DNA from: Shinisaurus crocodilurus
Taxonomy: Eukaryota > Chordata > Lepidosauria > Squamata > Shinisauridae
NCBI GenBank assembly: GCA_021292165.1
Contig: CM037879.1
Coordinates: 20,173,525 to 20,237,524 of the forward strand
Length of the DNA stretch: 64,000 nucleotides
Direction: 5' to 3'
Made by a program: the position numbers and the translations under genes. The notes below the pieces were generated by a model. It was not told the DNA's origin. It did not search any database and saw nothing but the letters and a program-made list of their open reading frames with translations. This document shows positions 52,419-64,000 of the stretch, piece after piece; position 1 is the stretch's first letter, and each line of letters starts with the position of its first letter.

Positions 52419-52474
52419 GATCATACGAAGAGTTTTCAGCCCCAGTACTAAAACTGTTAGTTTTTTGTAGGGAC
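52419..52474 (-). repeat. Right arm of a 56-bp inverted repeat
   Basis: GATCATACGAAGAGTTTTCA through TTTTTTGTAGGGAC, pairing with 51825-51880. The 538 bases between include a poly-C run (51940-51955) and the small foldback at 52185. Confidence 0.92.
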
Positions 52475-52989
52475 CCTGACTGTGCTAGGTGGACAGAAAT
52501 GTACAAAGACCGTGCTTGTTACTATTAAACTGTTCTCATAAGAATGTTCTGGTTGAAAGTTTAGGTTCAGATGTAACATCAAATCCTTAGGTTTATACTT
52601 TTTGATTCCCTCCCTGATTGCTTGATTTCTCAGTGAGCCATAGTTTGCCATTAAATCCTTTGTATATAGTTCACCTTATCCCCTAAGTTTAGTTAGCATT
52701 GCAACAACTCTGTGGGTTATTTTTAAAAAAACAACTAAATTTGAATGTGTCCTTTCATGGCTGAGAAGGAATTTGAATACAGAGCCAAGTCTGACTAGAG
52801 ATGTGAAGGCCTGGAAAAAATGGGGGGTGAGGGTAAGGGGGGGGTGGAGAATGAAAATATTTGAAATCTTTTTCCAGGGACTATTTTTGTCTTTGTGGGG
52901 AGAACATTTCCCCCCTAATTTTCAAGGTTTTTTTCCTGGCATTCATATCTCTGACACACTATCCATTGATCTTGGGACAAATGTGATCC

Positions 52990-53085
52990 TAAGGGCACAA
53001 TCCTATGCATGTTTAGATGCTCGCTGAGGAATGCTGGGAATTGTAGGACTTTCTCTGTCTAAACATGCATAGGATTGCGCCCTAA
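52990..53085. mobile_element. Palindromic MITE, TAA flanks
   Basis: GGGCACAATCCTATGCATGT and ACATGCATAGGATTGCGCCC are inverted, with TAA on both sides. The left arm is shortened. Confidence 0.8.
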
Positions 53086-55966
53086 GAGTGGTTATGGACT
53101 TTTTTTTTTTTTGCTGGCGATAGGACTTAAAGTCAAAGTGCAGTGGAGGTTTAGTACAAACACTTCACTAGTAATATTAGTCAGCAGCATGATATTACCA
53201 GACGTGGGCTGAAGAAGTTCTATCCCCTGCTGACTCAGTTGCACTTACTGCATTACTACTTTGGTGATCCCTAAATCCTTCACCAACTAGATGAATTGTC
53301 ACATTTTTATGATCTTCAGTTTGTCAGAAGTGGCATAGTATGTGCTTTAAAATAACCTGAATAAATGCTGATTCTCTAAACCATTTACCGTACCCTGCAT
53401 TAGGTTACTCTGAAGTTCTGTGTGAATGTAAAGTTCTAACAACTGTCTGAAGTCATTAACATGTAGGCTACAATCCTAAGCATTCTTATTTCCTACGGTA
53501 AGTCTTATTAGACACAGATGGACTGACTTCTGAGTAAAAATACTTCAGATTAGGCTCTAAAACCCTTATTGAGCAGGGACATATACTGCACATAATCCTG
53601 CTAGGTTATTGTATAAATTTCCAAACCGACATTGTGTTCTGAAGTCCCCAGGCTAGTCTCTCTGCTAGTCATGATGGTGGTGACGTTGCTTTTGGATCAA
53701 GCTATAAGCCCTCCCAAAAAGTAAATTGCTGATACACTGACTCCTGTTGAGTTTAGGATTTGTTTCTGAGTAAACATGCACAGGATCAGGCTGTAAAACC
53801 TGTTTAAGAAATACTTAAGAAATACTGTTCAAGAAATACTTCTTGCTGAAGTATTTCCATTTAACATGGTTGTTTGAATTTTGTATTAAGCTATCTAAAG
53901 TAGCTGTTTTACATTTGGCAGGTAATATGACATGAAATGATACCACAAGTGCTCATATTTCTGTAATTTACCAGGAAACAAAGCTTGAAACAACCGGCAG
54001 CCATTTTTCCCCCTCCCTGCCTATCCTGGATATCTCCCCCCCCCCTTTGTCCTTTCTTGGTCTCCAAATGGCTTTGCAACAACTTCTTTCCCCACATTTT
54101 AATGAACTTTCACTCTATCCCTCTGTTCCATTTATATAGTTGACCCCTGCTAGAATGGGATTTTCCTTTTTAGCTCTTGGTAACAAAAGATTTCAAATGC
54201 ATGTTTATACTTCTTGGTTTGACTTATTATGCTATCCTCTCCCACAGTGTTTGGATCATAGAGGGACCAAAGGTCATCTATTCTGAATTCTGCTTAAAGA
54301 GGAAAAAAATCTACCCACTAGTGCCTCATAGTTTAAACTTTGCAGTTCAGACCTCAGTGCCACAAGCAGAGGGGAGATGCACTATAGGAAATTTCTACCA
54401 AAGCATACTGTAGCTGAGGATGGACTTGAGCAAGCCAAGTCATATCGTGCAGGGAAAGCAACACTGCCCCCCTTGGTTAGTGCTTCTTCAACTCCTTTAT
54501 GCTCCCATGGCATAACCCCCTACCATCTACTTCCCAGGCTTCCAGTTTCCCCTTTCATCCCTTCATGTCTGTAACACTTGCTCTACCTTTTCTGCCATTT
54601 TCTCTGCAGTTCAAGTGCCCCCTTGCTGTGTTTTGATAATGCCAACCACTGACCACCTTAACAGGTATTGTGTAGGAGATTGCTTTTTGCAGTTGCCATA
54701 GAATCATTCCTTGACTGCCATATGCAACAGTACTGACTGTTTTTAAGAGGGTGCAATGCAATAATTTGAACACTTAGTCTGCCAACTTGAATATTTAATA
54801 CTTAGGTGGCAATCATGCACTCATTTATGCTTGGCTAATGTCGCTAAAATAATTACGCCTAGGTGTGTGTAACCTTGGAAGACTCCATCCTTAATTTACA
54901 TTTTTCTTTATTCCCCCCTCCTCCTTAAATCAAATAAATGTTTAGATTGCCCACACTTAACTGGATAGGACAAACAAGAGCTTGGCTTTCAGAGATTCTT
55001 GGACAACCAAGGTACTTGAATTCATTTCAGTGGGACTTGTTCTTCCTCCCCATAAAAAATGAAAGAATCAGGCCCTCAGATATGCTTAAACTAAATATCT
55101 TCACTTGTTTACACAATAGTTTTTAGATTTAGTTAAAGGGAGAAATTCCATATTCTAGATGGGTCACTGTTGCATCATCCAATTAACATTTTATGTGCTC
55201 AAACCAATAGATAAGCCTACCCTGGAAGGTCTCCTTCAAGATAGAAAGCCTTTTATTTCTCATATATTTACCTGGCAACTTGTTCAGTACCTCATTTCCT
55301 GACCTCCTTCCTCATTTTAACACAAATTATTAGAGACTGCTGTTAAGCCAGTGCAACGAATAGGGATCTGTTTAAATCCAAGGTTTTTAGACTCGATTGT
55401 TGGTTGGGAATGGGGCACATCACTAACTCAATAATACAATTCTTCTTTCACTGTATCTTATAATATGTAAGTTGCAAGGCAGGAATTCTCCAATGCTTTT
55501 TTTTTTTTAATTAAATGTGCCCCCTCCCACCTTTCCTTCCTGGTCAAGTTCTATAGAATGTCATAGCAACTGATTTTTTGTAAGAGTAAGGAAAACTAAT
55601 GGAAAAGAAGGAAAGGGAGGTGATGGGAGAAAGAAATGAAGGGACTGAGGAGGTGAAAAATAAAGGGGGAAGCTGAGGGAATGGAAAAATGAAATTTAAG
55701 CAGCCTGTTTTAGTATAAGATTTTTATTTTAATTGCTCAGCACTTTCAAGGATATATTGAAATTAACTAATAATAGTGTGCATTGTTACTGGTCCTAGCA
55801 CTCACGTAAGTGAAACCATTTCTAGCTACATAAAGCATCTTCTTTGCTTAATTGAACAGCAACTTCAGTATTTGACTGAAACCTGTAAAGCTCCATTCTG
55901 TTCAACTCCTTGCATAGGAGGATGTAGGTTTAAACCATACTTTTTGACAGAGTAACACTACAATCC
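53086..55966. other. Intronic/intergenic, nothing named
   Basis: AT-rich. Short fragments of the TGAGTAAACATG MITE type occur at 53468-53545 and 53755-53790. No exon recognised. Confidence 0.4.
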
Positions 55967-56042
55967 TTTGCATATCTACTCAGAAGTAAGCTCCATTGAG
56001 TTCAATGGGACTTACTGTCGGTAAGCATAGGATTGCAACCTA
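55967..56042. mobile_element. Short MITE (TTCAATGGGACTTACT family)
   Basis: ACAATCCTTTGCATATCTAC and GTAAGCATAGGATTGCAACC are inverted ends, with TTGAGTTCAATGGGACTTAC between. Relatives at 56596-56690 and 62080-62155. Confidence 0.75.
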
Positions 56043-58302
56043 AAAATCAGTATGCTCTTAGAAACCTACAGAGAAAGGGAGTTTGTAACTTCTCAGGGTA
56101 AATGGCTCTGGTTTTATAATACATTTCTATAATGCTCCTTAGCTTAACTTTCTAATCTGTGTTGTCAGCATTGATGCATGTCTTAACTTTTTAAAAGACA
56201 ACTTAAAATAAATAACTTTATTTGGATTCAATTAAGTGGTGAATCATGTCTTTCTATACAATTTAAGTTTTATGGAATCGGTACCAAGCTGTTCTGCTGT
56301 AATCTTAGCTGACTTGATCAAGACAAAGAGTTTGGGGTATTTTTCCAGCAAGGATGAGTTCTTCTAACACTCTTGTCTCCATTCAGACTTTATTGATTCA
56401 CTGCAGTGATAGAATATAATATTAAGAAAAAAATTAGCTGTCAAAGTCAAATCTAGATTCATGTGATGATGAGAATCCTTCCAAAGCTGTGAACATGAGG
56501 GGGTTGATTTTTAAATTTTTATTTTTAGTGAAAATGTTGGCATAACTTGGAAGCAGCTGTTTGAAAGCAGAAAGTTTAGAAGCTATAAAATATCTTAGGC
56601 TGCAATCCTATAAACAGTTATCTGGGAAGAAGCCACAGTGAACCCAGTGAAAATTACTTCTATGTAAACATGCATAGGATTGGGCTGCAATGTTTATGTG
56701 GAAGTTGGTCATCTTTAAACTATATAAATCGGCTTGTAAGTAGTCTGTTCATCAGTCTATGATAAGTAGGAATTAAGGTTTTTTTCCCCTTTTAGGGCAC
56801 AAATAACTAATGCAGGTATATTGAGGGCAGGCGGGCTAGTAAAAATGGTTGTGGGCTAATAACTTTGTTATAAGTCTGCTATAAATTGCAAATTGTTATA
56901 TTAGAATATTTGTAGATGGTATGATTCAGACTAATGAACTGGTTGACAAAAGTAACTAGACCACAATACATTTTTACAAGCCAGTTTGTCCTTGCATACT
57001 TATATTCCTTTTTGGCATATCCAACAACATGAAACCAAGAAAAACCCCATCTCCTTTCTGTTTTGCAAAAGCTTTCTTAACTGGTTGCCTGAAAGCAATT
57101 CCTATTCACCACAGGTTATTGGGGGAGTGGTTGTAGATGCCTGGTATTGCCAAGTGGCAACTAGGACAAACATTGACACTAATCCTAATGCATATTGCAT
57201 GCCAGGATGAGTGTATGCTGTATTAGAAAAATATATGGAGCAAACTGGTTTAGGCTTGGCTGCGAAGCAGTCAGAGACTGGAAAAATATAGCCTACATTT
57301 AATGTTGGCCTCTGAGAGAACTGGCACTCACCATTGAGGGGGAAACATGTTGGGCTTTGAGAAGCCCCTGTACTTTATATCCCAATATTTCCTGTGGGAT
57401 ACTTCTAAAAACCCTGTCAGTTCAGCACCCTGTTTAAAAGCCTTAAATAAACTCTTTGATATCCATGGAAAGGAACTATATTCCATTTGATAATGTTGTG
57501 CTGCTATTTGTCTCAAAATTTACTTAGAACTTAGGTTCTGGAAATGCCAAAGTAACACTCTGGAGAAATTTGGGGAATTATCCAACTGCATAAGAAATTT
57601 CCCTGGAAAGATAGGGATTTGTGCTATAATAGCTGGGAACTGCTAGCAAGCCAGCGGTGGGCTCCAGGGCTTTAAGTAGCAAAGACCATCGCAGTTGCGG
57701 CTCTGACAATACAAAGTGCTAGATGTGTTTCTGCAGTCTGAGCTTCCTTGTTTGCTGGAATCAGTGGCACAACTCCAAGCAATTGCAAAGGCCCAATATC
57801 CACTTAGAGCTTAAAGATCACTGTTCACATTTATTTCTACACAAACCAGGTGGATAGCAGCCTAGTAAATATAATTCAAAATACTATTTTAAAAAAAACC
57901 CTAATGTGCTATAAACCAGTACAATATAATACAGCAGCACAATTGCCAAATGTCACTTAGCCTGTTTGAACAGGAAGTTCTGGTACTTCTAATGATTTGT
58001 GGTTTTGTAGCTAAACACAAGTGATACCTTAGAGATTATCTGTTCTCTGCATCTAGCTCACATACTGTGGCTATATAATATAGTAACATGTAGCTCTGAC
58101 CATGGGAAATCTTTTCAAGAAGCTCAAGTTCTTAAGCATGCATCAGCACTTTATCAATAGATCCTCCTTCTGAAGACTGTGTGTGCCTGCAGACACTCCT
58201 TGCATTATTTGGGGTTGGCAGGTTGTTACTTGTCACAACCACTATCCAATAAGTGCCTGGCAGTCACACCAAAATATATACATCTACTGTGAGCCAGGCT
58301 TC
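56043..58302. other. Intronic/intergenic, nothing named
   Basis: AT-rich sequence with the MITE fragment at 56596-56690. No coding exon recognised on either strand. Confidence 0.4.
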
Positions 58303-58425
58303 CCTAACCTGGTGCCCTCCAGATGTTTTGGACTACAACTCCCAGCATTCCTGACCATTGGCCGTGCTGGTTGGGGCTGATGAAGTCCAAAATATCTGGA
58401 GGGCACCAGGTTGGGGGAGACTGTA
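58303..58425. mobile_element. hAT-type MITE hairpin
   Basis: CCAGGCTTCCCTAACCTGGT and ACCAGGTTGGGGGAGACTG with CCCTCCAGATGTTTTGGACT pairing to its complement. Target duplication not clear. Confidence 0.8.
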
Positions 58426-59508
58426 CTAAGTAATGCTGGTCATACTGGCTTTTCCCAGGAGCGGCTTGAAACACCATGGAAACGTGAAAAGTAGTTTAAC
58501 TAAGTGCTATACCCTATTTGGTTGTTCATCACTTTGTGTGATTACAGTCACATCAGGGAGACAGTGGAGTCATGCTTGCCGGTCCCGCCCCACCTTTGTC
58601 CCCACCACCTTGCACGCACTGAAGGGGCAAGGTGTGAAGTGGGGAGCCTGCTGTACATGCATAGGCTCCTTGCATTATTTGGAAACCTGCAAAATTAATA
58701 TTCTAAATCATGTGTGGAGTCTATGTACGTGTACAATGGAAACCCAAGCAGTAGAGATGTGACAGAGGGGGTGGGGCGAGGCAGGTCTCCCCACTCTCTT
58801 CTTCACACGATTGGAATTGTGTGAGGGCAAATGCCTGGATAGAGCATATGATGGGATAAGCTGTACATATGTACCCCATGTGTGCAATGATAGCCCTAAC
58901 ACTATCTCCAGCTCTCTGAAAAGTGTCTGTCTGTGCACAGCTTAAGCTTCCACATTTCACTGAAGTGTGCTCCAAGCAATGGGAGTGGAAAGCGTGTATA
59001 TGCGTGTGTGTTTGGGACGGGTGGAGACATCTGGTTTGCCAGGAGTCTTCAACTCCTTCATGCCCTTTAGGAAAAAAAGAGAAAAGTGGGGTGGCAGAGA
59101 GAAGAGAATGGATGGTGTGTTTTAAAATCATCGCCACCATCCAGGTACCCGCCCATCACAGCCCCTGTATTTTCCCTCACAAGTGAGGCAGCAGCCTGAG
59201 GGGTGCTGAGTTCTGGGATAAAAACAAGAACGAAAAGGACTACACAGCCCCACCCACTCCTACTGGTCTTCTGCTCCTGATGGCAGGCTCCTGTGGCTGT
59301 GTGTGTGTGTGTTGTTTTTAAAATTGTGAGGAAGAACTGCAAGACTCTTCACCAATCATAAGTTGGCTTGGGTTGAGTTCTTTTAGATGCTACCTTTTCA
59401 GCTGTTGATCTTCATGAAGCCTCTGTGTTTTAAAACAGTTAGTCTCTTCAATAACTAGTAATTGATAGCTACTTGATTCCCCACCCCCAGCACTAGAAGA
59501 CATTGGGC

Positions 59509-61526
59509 AGGTTCACCCATCACGCTAACCCACCCTGCGAATAACCAGCGGTGGGTTGGTTGTTCGCAGTATAATCCACGGTGTGCCTGACAGATGACCA
59601 GGCTCACCATGGGTTGTCTCCCCGCCTCCTTCCCCCTCGGTCCTCCAGCCAGTATCCCAGGGAACTTGGCAGCTAAAGATGCCTTGTCTCCTCTCCCCGC
59701 TGCATTTGCAAGCCCTTTTTTACTCACTGCAGCTTTTCCCCCTTTCCCACCTTTTTTGGGGGGAGATCTCCTTTTGCGATCTCCAAGTTGACAACCAGTG
59801 ACAGCCCCTCCAAAGTGCCCAAATGGCACATTGGAGGGACTGTCACTGGTTTTCCACCCCCTCTCTTTTTTATCTTTTAAGCATAAGAAATATGCACAAT
59901 TAAAAAAAAACACCAGTCAGTCTTGCGGACTCTTGACAGCTGTATATGCATATGTTGCTGTCAAAAAACCCTTGATTACCTGTCAAAAAACCCCATTTTA
60001 AGCCTGAGCTTTGACAGCTCCTGTATAAACTGACAGCTCCTGCAAATGGGGTGGCTCGCACTTTTCCACCCTCCCAAGCACCTGGAGTCTCAGGAAAGGG
60101 TGGAAAAGTACGAGGACACTGAGAAGAGTCAAGTCCAACCAAAAAATCTAGAGGATCTTGCCATGAAGGGGTTGATCTTCTGGCCACCCCATTTCACAAG
60201 CAAAGATCACTCACGGCTTTACTTTCCCTTGACAGCTCACCTTTTGACAGCTGTCAAGAGAGCACAAAGTAAAAAATGAACCTATTTGCAGCCTCTCTGG
60301 ATCAATGTCCATGGTGGGTGCCTACAGCACCTTGCCATCTTATTTGCAGAACTTAACAGTAGTAAAGTACAGACGAGCCTTCACTCAGGCAAGACTGAAC
60401 ATACTGCCATCAGCTGTACTGGAGGGCCGTTTTAAAAGAACTCCATTGCAGAATCTCTTATGCCCATGCGGAGATGGCAGTATTGAAACAATAGATCATG
60501 TATTATTATTTTGTGCTTTCTATAAAGATCTAAGGAAAGAGGTGATTTCTCTGCTACTGTCATCTATTCCAGGGCGGTCAGTTACTGCTTCTGTGTCTTT
60601 TCTCCTCGCAGACCAAAACAAACAGGTCACAGTAAAAACCACCAAATTTTTAGCCGGGGCAATTAAAATAAGATCTACCAACTTATTAGAGACCTAATTA
60701 TTCATAGCTTCTTGATTGAGCAGAAGTTCCTTTATTGATTCTATTTATTTGTTGTTTTATTGATTCTGTTTACCGTATGTCTGAAGGACTATGTATTTAT
60801 GTATTAATCATGGCATTTTTGTTCAGTGCAAATTTTAAGAACGCAACTAAGGTAATTTTAGTCAAGTATAATTTTGTTTTCTATTTCTATATATTTTACT
60901 TCATGCTAAGGCCAGTGGCTGATGCAAATAAAGAATTCATTCAATGTCAATGTCTACAGCACCTTGACAGCAGACACCTCCCAGGACATTGCCCAGGTGA
61001 GGCTTCCAATTTCAGGCTGTCCACAATTGTGCACCTCTGCACTTGTGCAAATTAACGAAAGCCCCTCCACTGTGCCACTTGGGCAGTTTAGAGGGGTTAT
61101 CACTGGCTGTCAATTCAGAGATTGCAAAAGGCAATCTCTGGGGGGGAAGTTGGGGGGGGGGAGCTGTTGAGTGAAAAAGGGCTCATTATAGTGGTGGGGC
61201 ACACTGAGCCAGTGACGGTTGTTGGGCATCAGTGGGGCAGCTGTCACTAGCAGTGACCTGGGCGAGCTCGGCAAGAGCAGCAAGGGTTTTTTGCTGCTCT
61301 TATTGAGTGGCTTGCTCACTGCTTCCTGTAACCCATGATGGGGTCAGTTGCCTGGGTTCAGATGACATGACAACCCATTGTGAGTTCAACAACCCCAGAA
61401 ACAAGCTATGGTTGTTAGCGTGGCTTGTTGCCCTGTGGGAAGCGATCCAGATTCACATGACACAGCAACCCACCATGGCTTCTCATCCGTGATGGGTTGT
61501 CGTGTTGTGCGAACCCAGTCAATGTG
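59509..61526 (-). mobile_element. Long non-autonomous DNA transposon carrying a LINE insertion
   Basis: Reverse-orientation sibling of 37749-38817: TGTGCCTGACAGATGACCAG near the left end, GACAACCAGTGACAGCCCCT at 59791, CATGGTGGGTG at 60309, then after the LINE the order continues (ACAGCAGACACCTCCCAGGA, CAGCAAGGGTTTTTTGCTGC) to GTTGTGCGAACCCAGTC at the right end. Confidence 0.7.
60335..60953 (+). mobile_element. 5'-truncated non-LTR retrotransposon with 13-bp TSD
   Basis: The open frame ends in a zinc-knuckle-like CPCGDGSIETIDHVLLFC (about 60459-60512) followed by YKDLRKE, a pattern seen at the C-terminus of several LINE clades. CTACAGCACCTTG is found at 60322-60334 and again at 60954-60966. 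The 3' end is short and AT-rich. Clade not determined. Confidence 0.8.
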
Positions 61527-62079
61527 AGTCTGCTACCAAAGGCAAATGGAGCAACTTTCAGTTGATTTTTGCCTGATTGCAGGCTTTTCAGTTCCTGCTG
61601 TTGTTGGGAATCAGACTTGTTTTTGTTTTAATCTAGGTATATTGTATGGTCTGAAGTTCATGGATGGGAATAGGTACTTGAGAGACATATTTTTTAAAGG
61701 GCAGTGTCCAATGCTGCCCAAATGCCAGCATGACCCATCACTAGTGTGCAGGGGAGTTGGCAATTCTTAAAGCAACTGGAAACAAGCAGAAACGCTTGTT
61801 TCCAGTATGAGACAGGTCAGCGGTGGTCACAGAAGGGAGCTCTGCTGAACTGTCCCAATCCAGAACTGAGCATTTCCACTCACTTGTGGGGTTATTTTAG
61901 GCAACACTAATTCCCCATTGCACTAGCGGTGGGTCCTGCAGGAACAAAGGAATGAGAGGAAGCATAATGACAGTATTGGATACTGCCCCAAGTAGTATTC
62001 AAAGTACCTCAACATTTTATTTCATTTTAACAACATATAATTTTAAGACAACAGTCTTGTATTGCAATCTTACACTTGT

Positions 62080-62155
62080 TTTCTCAGTAGTCCCACTATA
62101 TGCAATGGGACTTACTCTAATGTAAAGGTAAATGTGTATAGGATTGCAGCCTTAA
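62080..62155. mobile_element. Short MITE (TTCAATGGGACTTACT family)
   Basis: ATTGCAATCTTACACTTGTT and GTGTATAGGATTGCAGCCT, with CAATGGGACTTACTC inside. Confidence 0.7.
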
Positions 62156-62902
62156 TGCCTCTTTATAGGCAAGTAGTAGATGAGTACACCAGAACAGATA
62201 TGCCCTCAAATTATTGCTCTCATTAAAGAGGTCATCAAGAGGACTGCCATGCTTTGCTTGCAGACTGAATAACACTGTTGACTCTGCCCACCTGTTTTAT
62301 TTTAACTGTAGCAGATTTCAAGCTAGGAAACTTAAATATAGCAGTACAAAAAACATTATTTCAGTGACTCATGAATAATGGGTTGTTGGGGCAGGTTGGA
62401 GGAGGGGGAGCTTTTTCTAAGATTTTATTGTGATTTTATCTTTTTCATAGGGTTCTTAGGATTAAGAAGTAGGCTATAAATATTATAGATGGATAAATTG
62501 CTTCTGCTATCCAGCATTTGGACTAAATTTCTTTAAGTTGAACTTGCACTCATAAGCCCTATTAATATGTAGAGATTCTGTGCTTGGTAAGACAGCATTT
62601 GCCTCCAGGACTGCCTCTGATGCTCATGTTGGACATAACATGTAACTGATGCCTATGCACATGTAGGCCCAATAATATGCAGTCTTTACACCACCCCCTG
62701 CCAATTTTACCAGTTAAGGATTGCATGTTGTTAGACCTATATGTGCTGGAAGAAGCAAAGGAAAGAATTGCTTTCCTCTTTCTACCCCTCTCTTTCCCCT
62801 AGTGCAATTTCATGTGGGACCCTGGTTTGTTTGTTTTCCTTTAAAATATCTGTAGGTTGCCTTTTAAGGAACAAAACCCTCGCAAAGCATCTTATCCTAT
62901 AT

Positions 62903-63316
62903 ACCAGGGATGGGGAACCTCCGAGCTGCGGGCCAGGTACAACCCACAGGGGTTACCCGGCTGCCCACCAGTGTCTTCCCCATTTCTCTGATCAACTGCT
63001 GGTTGACTAAGAGCTTTTTCCTGCAGGGGAGAGGGGGAGGAAGCTGCTGAATTATTCAGCTCAGCTTACTTGTGAGTAGACATGCAGAGGCTGCCTTACT
63101 TGTCAACAGACATGCTGCTCATGCTTTCTTCTCTGTAGACATGCAGAGGCCTGGTACTTGGCATGCTATTTGAAAGTGTTGCCGAGTGTTTCATTCCAGC
63201 TTACTTCTGAGTAGGCTTAAATCAGTTATCACATTTTTTGCCCCACCCGCAGATGGAATGCTGCCCCCAAGACCTTTCTCAGGTTGGAATTTGGCCCTTG
63301 GGCTGAAAAAGGTTCA
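62903..63316. mobile_element. hAT-like element, about 410 bp
   Basis: Begins CCAGGGATGGGGAACCTCC and ends GGGCTGAAAAAGGTTC, with TTACTTGTGAGTAGACATGC and related direct repeats inside (63068, 63100, 63125). Confidence 0.55.
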
Positions 63317-63339
63317 AAAACCCCTTTATCTTTTATCTT

Positions 63340-63481
63340 GGTTACTACTTTGGTTTTATTCTATTTTAAATTTATGGTTTTTATATTACGTTTTACAATG
63401 TTATTGTATTTGATTTTAGGTTTTGTCTTATAAACTGCCCAGAGAGCTAATGGGTGGTATAGAAATGTAATAAATAAATAA
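63340..63481 (+). mobile_element. L2-like LINE 3' end, diverged
   Basis: TTATAAACTGCCCAGAGAGC and GGTGGTATAGAAATGTAATA with AATAAATAAA tail follow the pattern at 9657 and 30860. Confidence 0.65.
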
Positions 63482-64000
63482 AGGGATAAAAACGTAAAAC
63501 TAGCAGGGGAAATAGAATGATGTCCTGGGAGAAGGCATAGCTGGCTGGAACCCTGAACAGGAGCACTCCACACACTGCAGTTGAAATAACCTGAGGTCAA
63601 ACGCATATGTAAAACTAATGAATAAAGATGGCCTGTCTTGTTTCACCATTTGGATATTTGACTTAATTTGCTTAAACAATATTAAAATTATCTTGTTGGT
63701 GTTTTGGTTGAGGATGTCCTTGTTTCTCCTCAGAAGCTCAGTGCTGAAATCTTTATCTCAAACTTGAAGTGAGGAGGGCAGAGATCATCTCCACTGTTCA
63801 TATGTTATGGTTTCAAAGCAAGCCTCCCAAGTGCCTCCCCATTCTCTTTCCCAGCCTTAAGGTTGGAAGGAAGACTAAGGCATTTCATATTTGCATGCAG
63901 TGCATCCATGGTGAGCCTGGCTAGGGGAATTGTGGACCTCTGCCTGCCAACATAGCCTACCAGGAACCAACCTCTCCTTTCAAGCCATACTCCATTGCAC
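63482..64000. other. Intronic/intergenic to window end
   Basis: No exon or repeat recognised. Confidence 0.4.

Larger units (their letters stand above)
47952..64000 (+). other. Presumed first intron of the unidentified gene (partial)
   Basis: After the donor at 47952 the sequence becomes AT-rich and continues to the window end without a long open frame or an exon I recognise. It has fewer transposons than the 2-46 kb interval. The elements found in it are listed separately. If the exon call is wrong this is intergenic DNA. Confidence 0.5.

Noticed and set aside
60305..60697. A cellular zinc-knuckle protein gene
   Set aside because: The CPCG...H...C pattern, the truncated 5' end and the 13-bp flanking duplication show it is a LINE fragment.

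Overview
The window looks like nuclear DNA of a reptile, most likely a squamate (lizard or snake). The only certain protein-coding sequence is a vertebrate GCH1 first exon. Everything else is dominated by repeat families typical of squamate genomes: tRNA-derived SINEs with a conserved tail, a 5S-rRNA-derived SINE with a CR1-type tail, CR1, L2-like and Tx1/L1-like LINE fragments, a Penelope-like fragment, Helitron, hAT and other small DNA transposons, and LTR elements. There are no operons and no bacterial features. Assignment to squamates is an inference from repeat content; I ran no database search.

Layout. Positions 1-843 are the start of GCH1 intron 1 (gene on the minus strand). Positions 844-1186 are GCH1 coding exon 1, inside a CpG island (about 820-1880) that carries TATA-like, CCAAT and CRE-like elements in minus orientation. 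From about 1.9 to 46 kb there is no recognisable gene, only nested repeats. The main landmarks are a 1.75-kb Helitron (4777-6528) with about 24 copies of a G-rich minisatellite, a decayed Tx1/L1-like LINE (6529-8700), a Penelope-like fragment split by small elements (16.1-16.7 kb), several foldback elements, and an intact-looking 4.5-kb LTR retrotransposon on the minus strand (40656-45184) with 1.1-kb LTRs, 5-bp target-site duplications, a primer-binding site and a polypurine tract, but no recognisable gag or pol.

At 46.5-46.9 kb the minus strand has an ordered set of motifs that resembles a complete small-nuclear-RNA gene: octamer plus ZNF143-type site, PSE-like element, stem-loop, Sm-like site, stem-loop and 3' box. 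I cannot match it to a known snRNA. This is the most interesting candidate in the window. A second CpG island (about 46.96-48.44 kb) looks like a housekeeping promoter that drives a non-coding first exon on the plus strand with a good splice donor near 47951. The remaining 16 kb, to the window end, reads as intron. The gene served by this promoter is not identifiable here. In human the neighbour upstream of GCH1 is WDHD1, then SOCS4; I see no WDHD1 exon.

How it fits together: two promoters about 46 kb apart face away from each other (GCH1 leftwards, the unknown gene rightwards), with a possible snRNA-type unit just upstream of the second one. The space between them has been filled by successive transposon insertions, several of which can be ordered in time because one element interrupts another.
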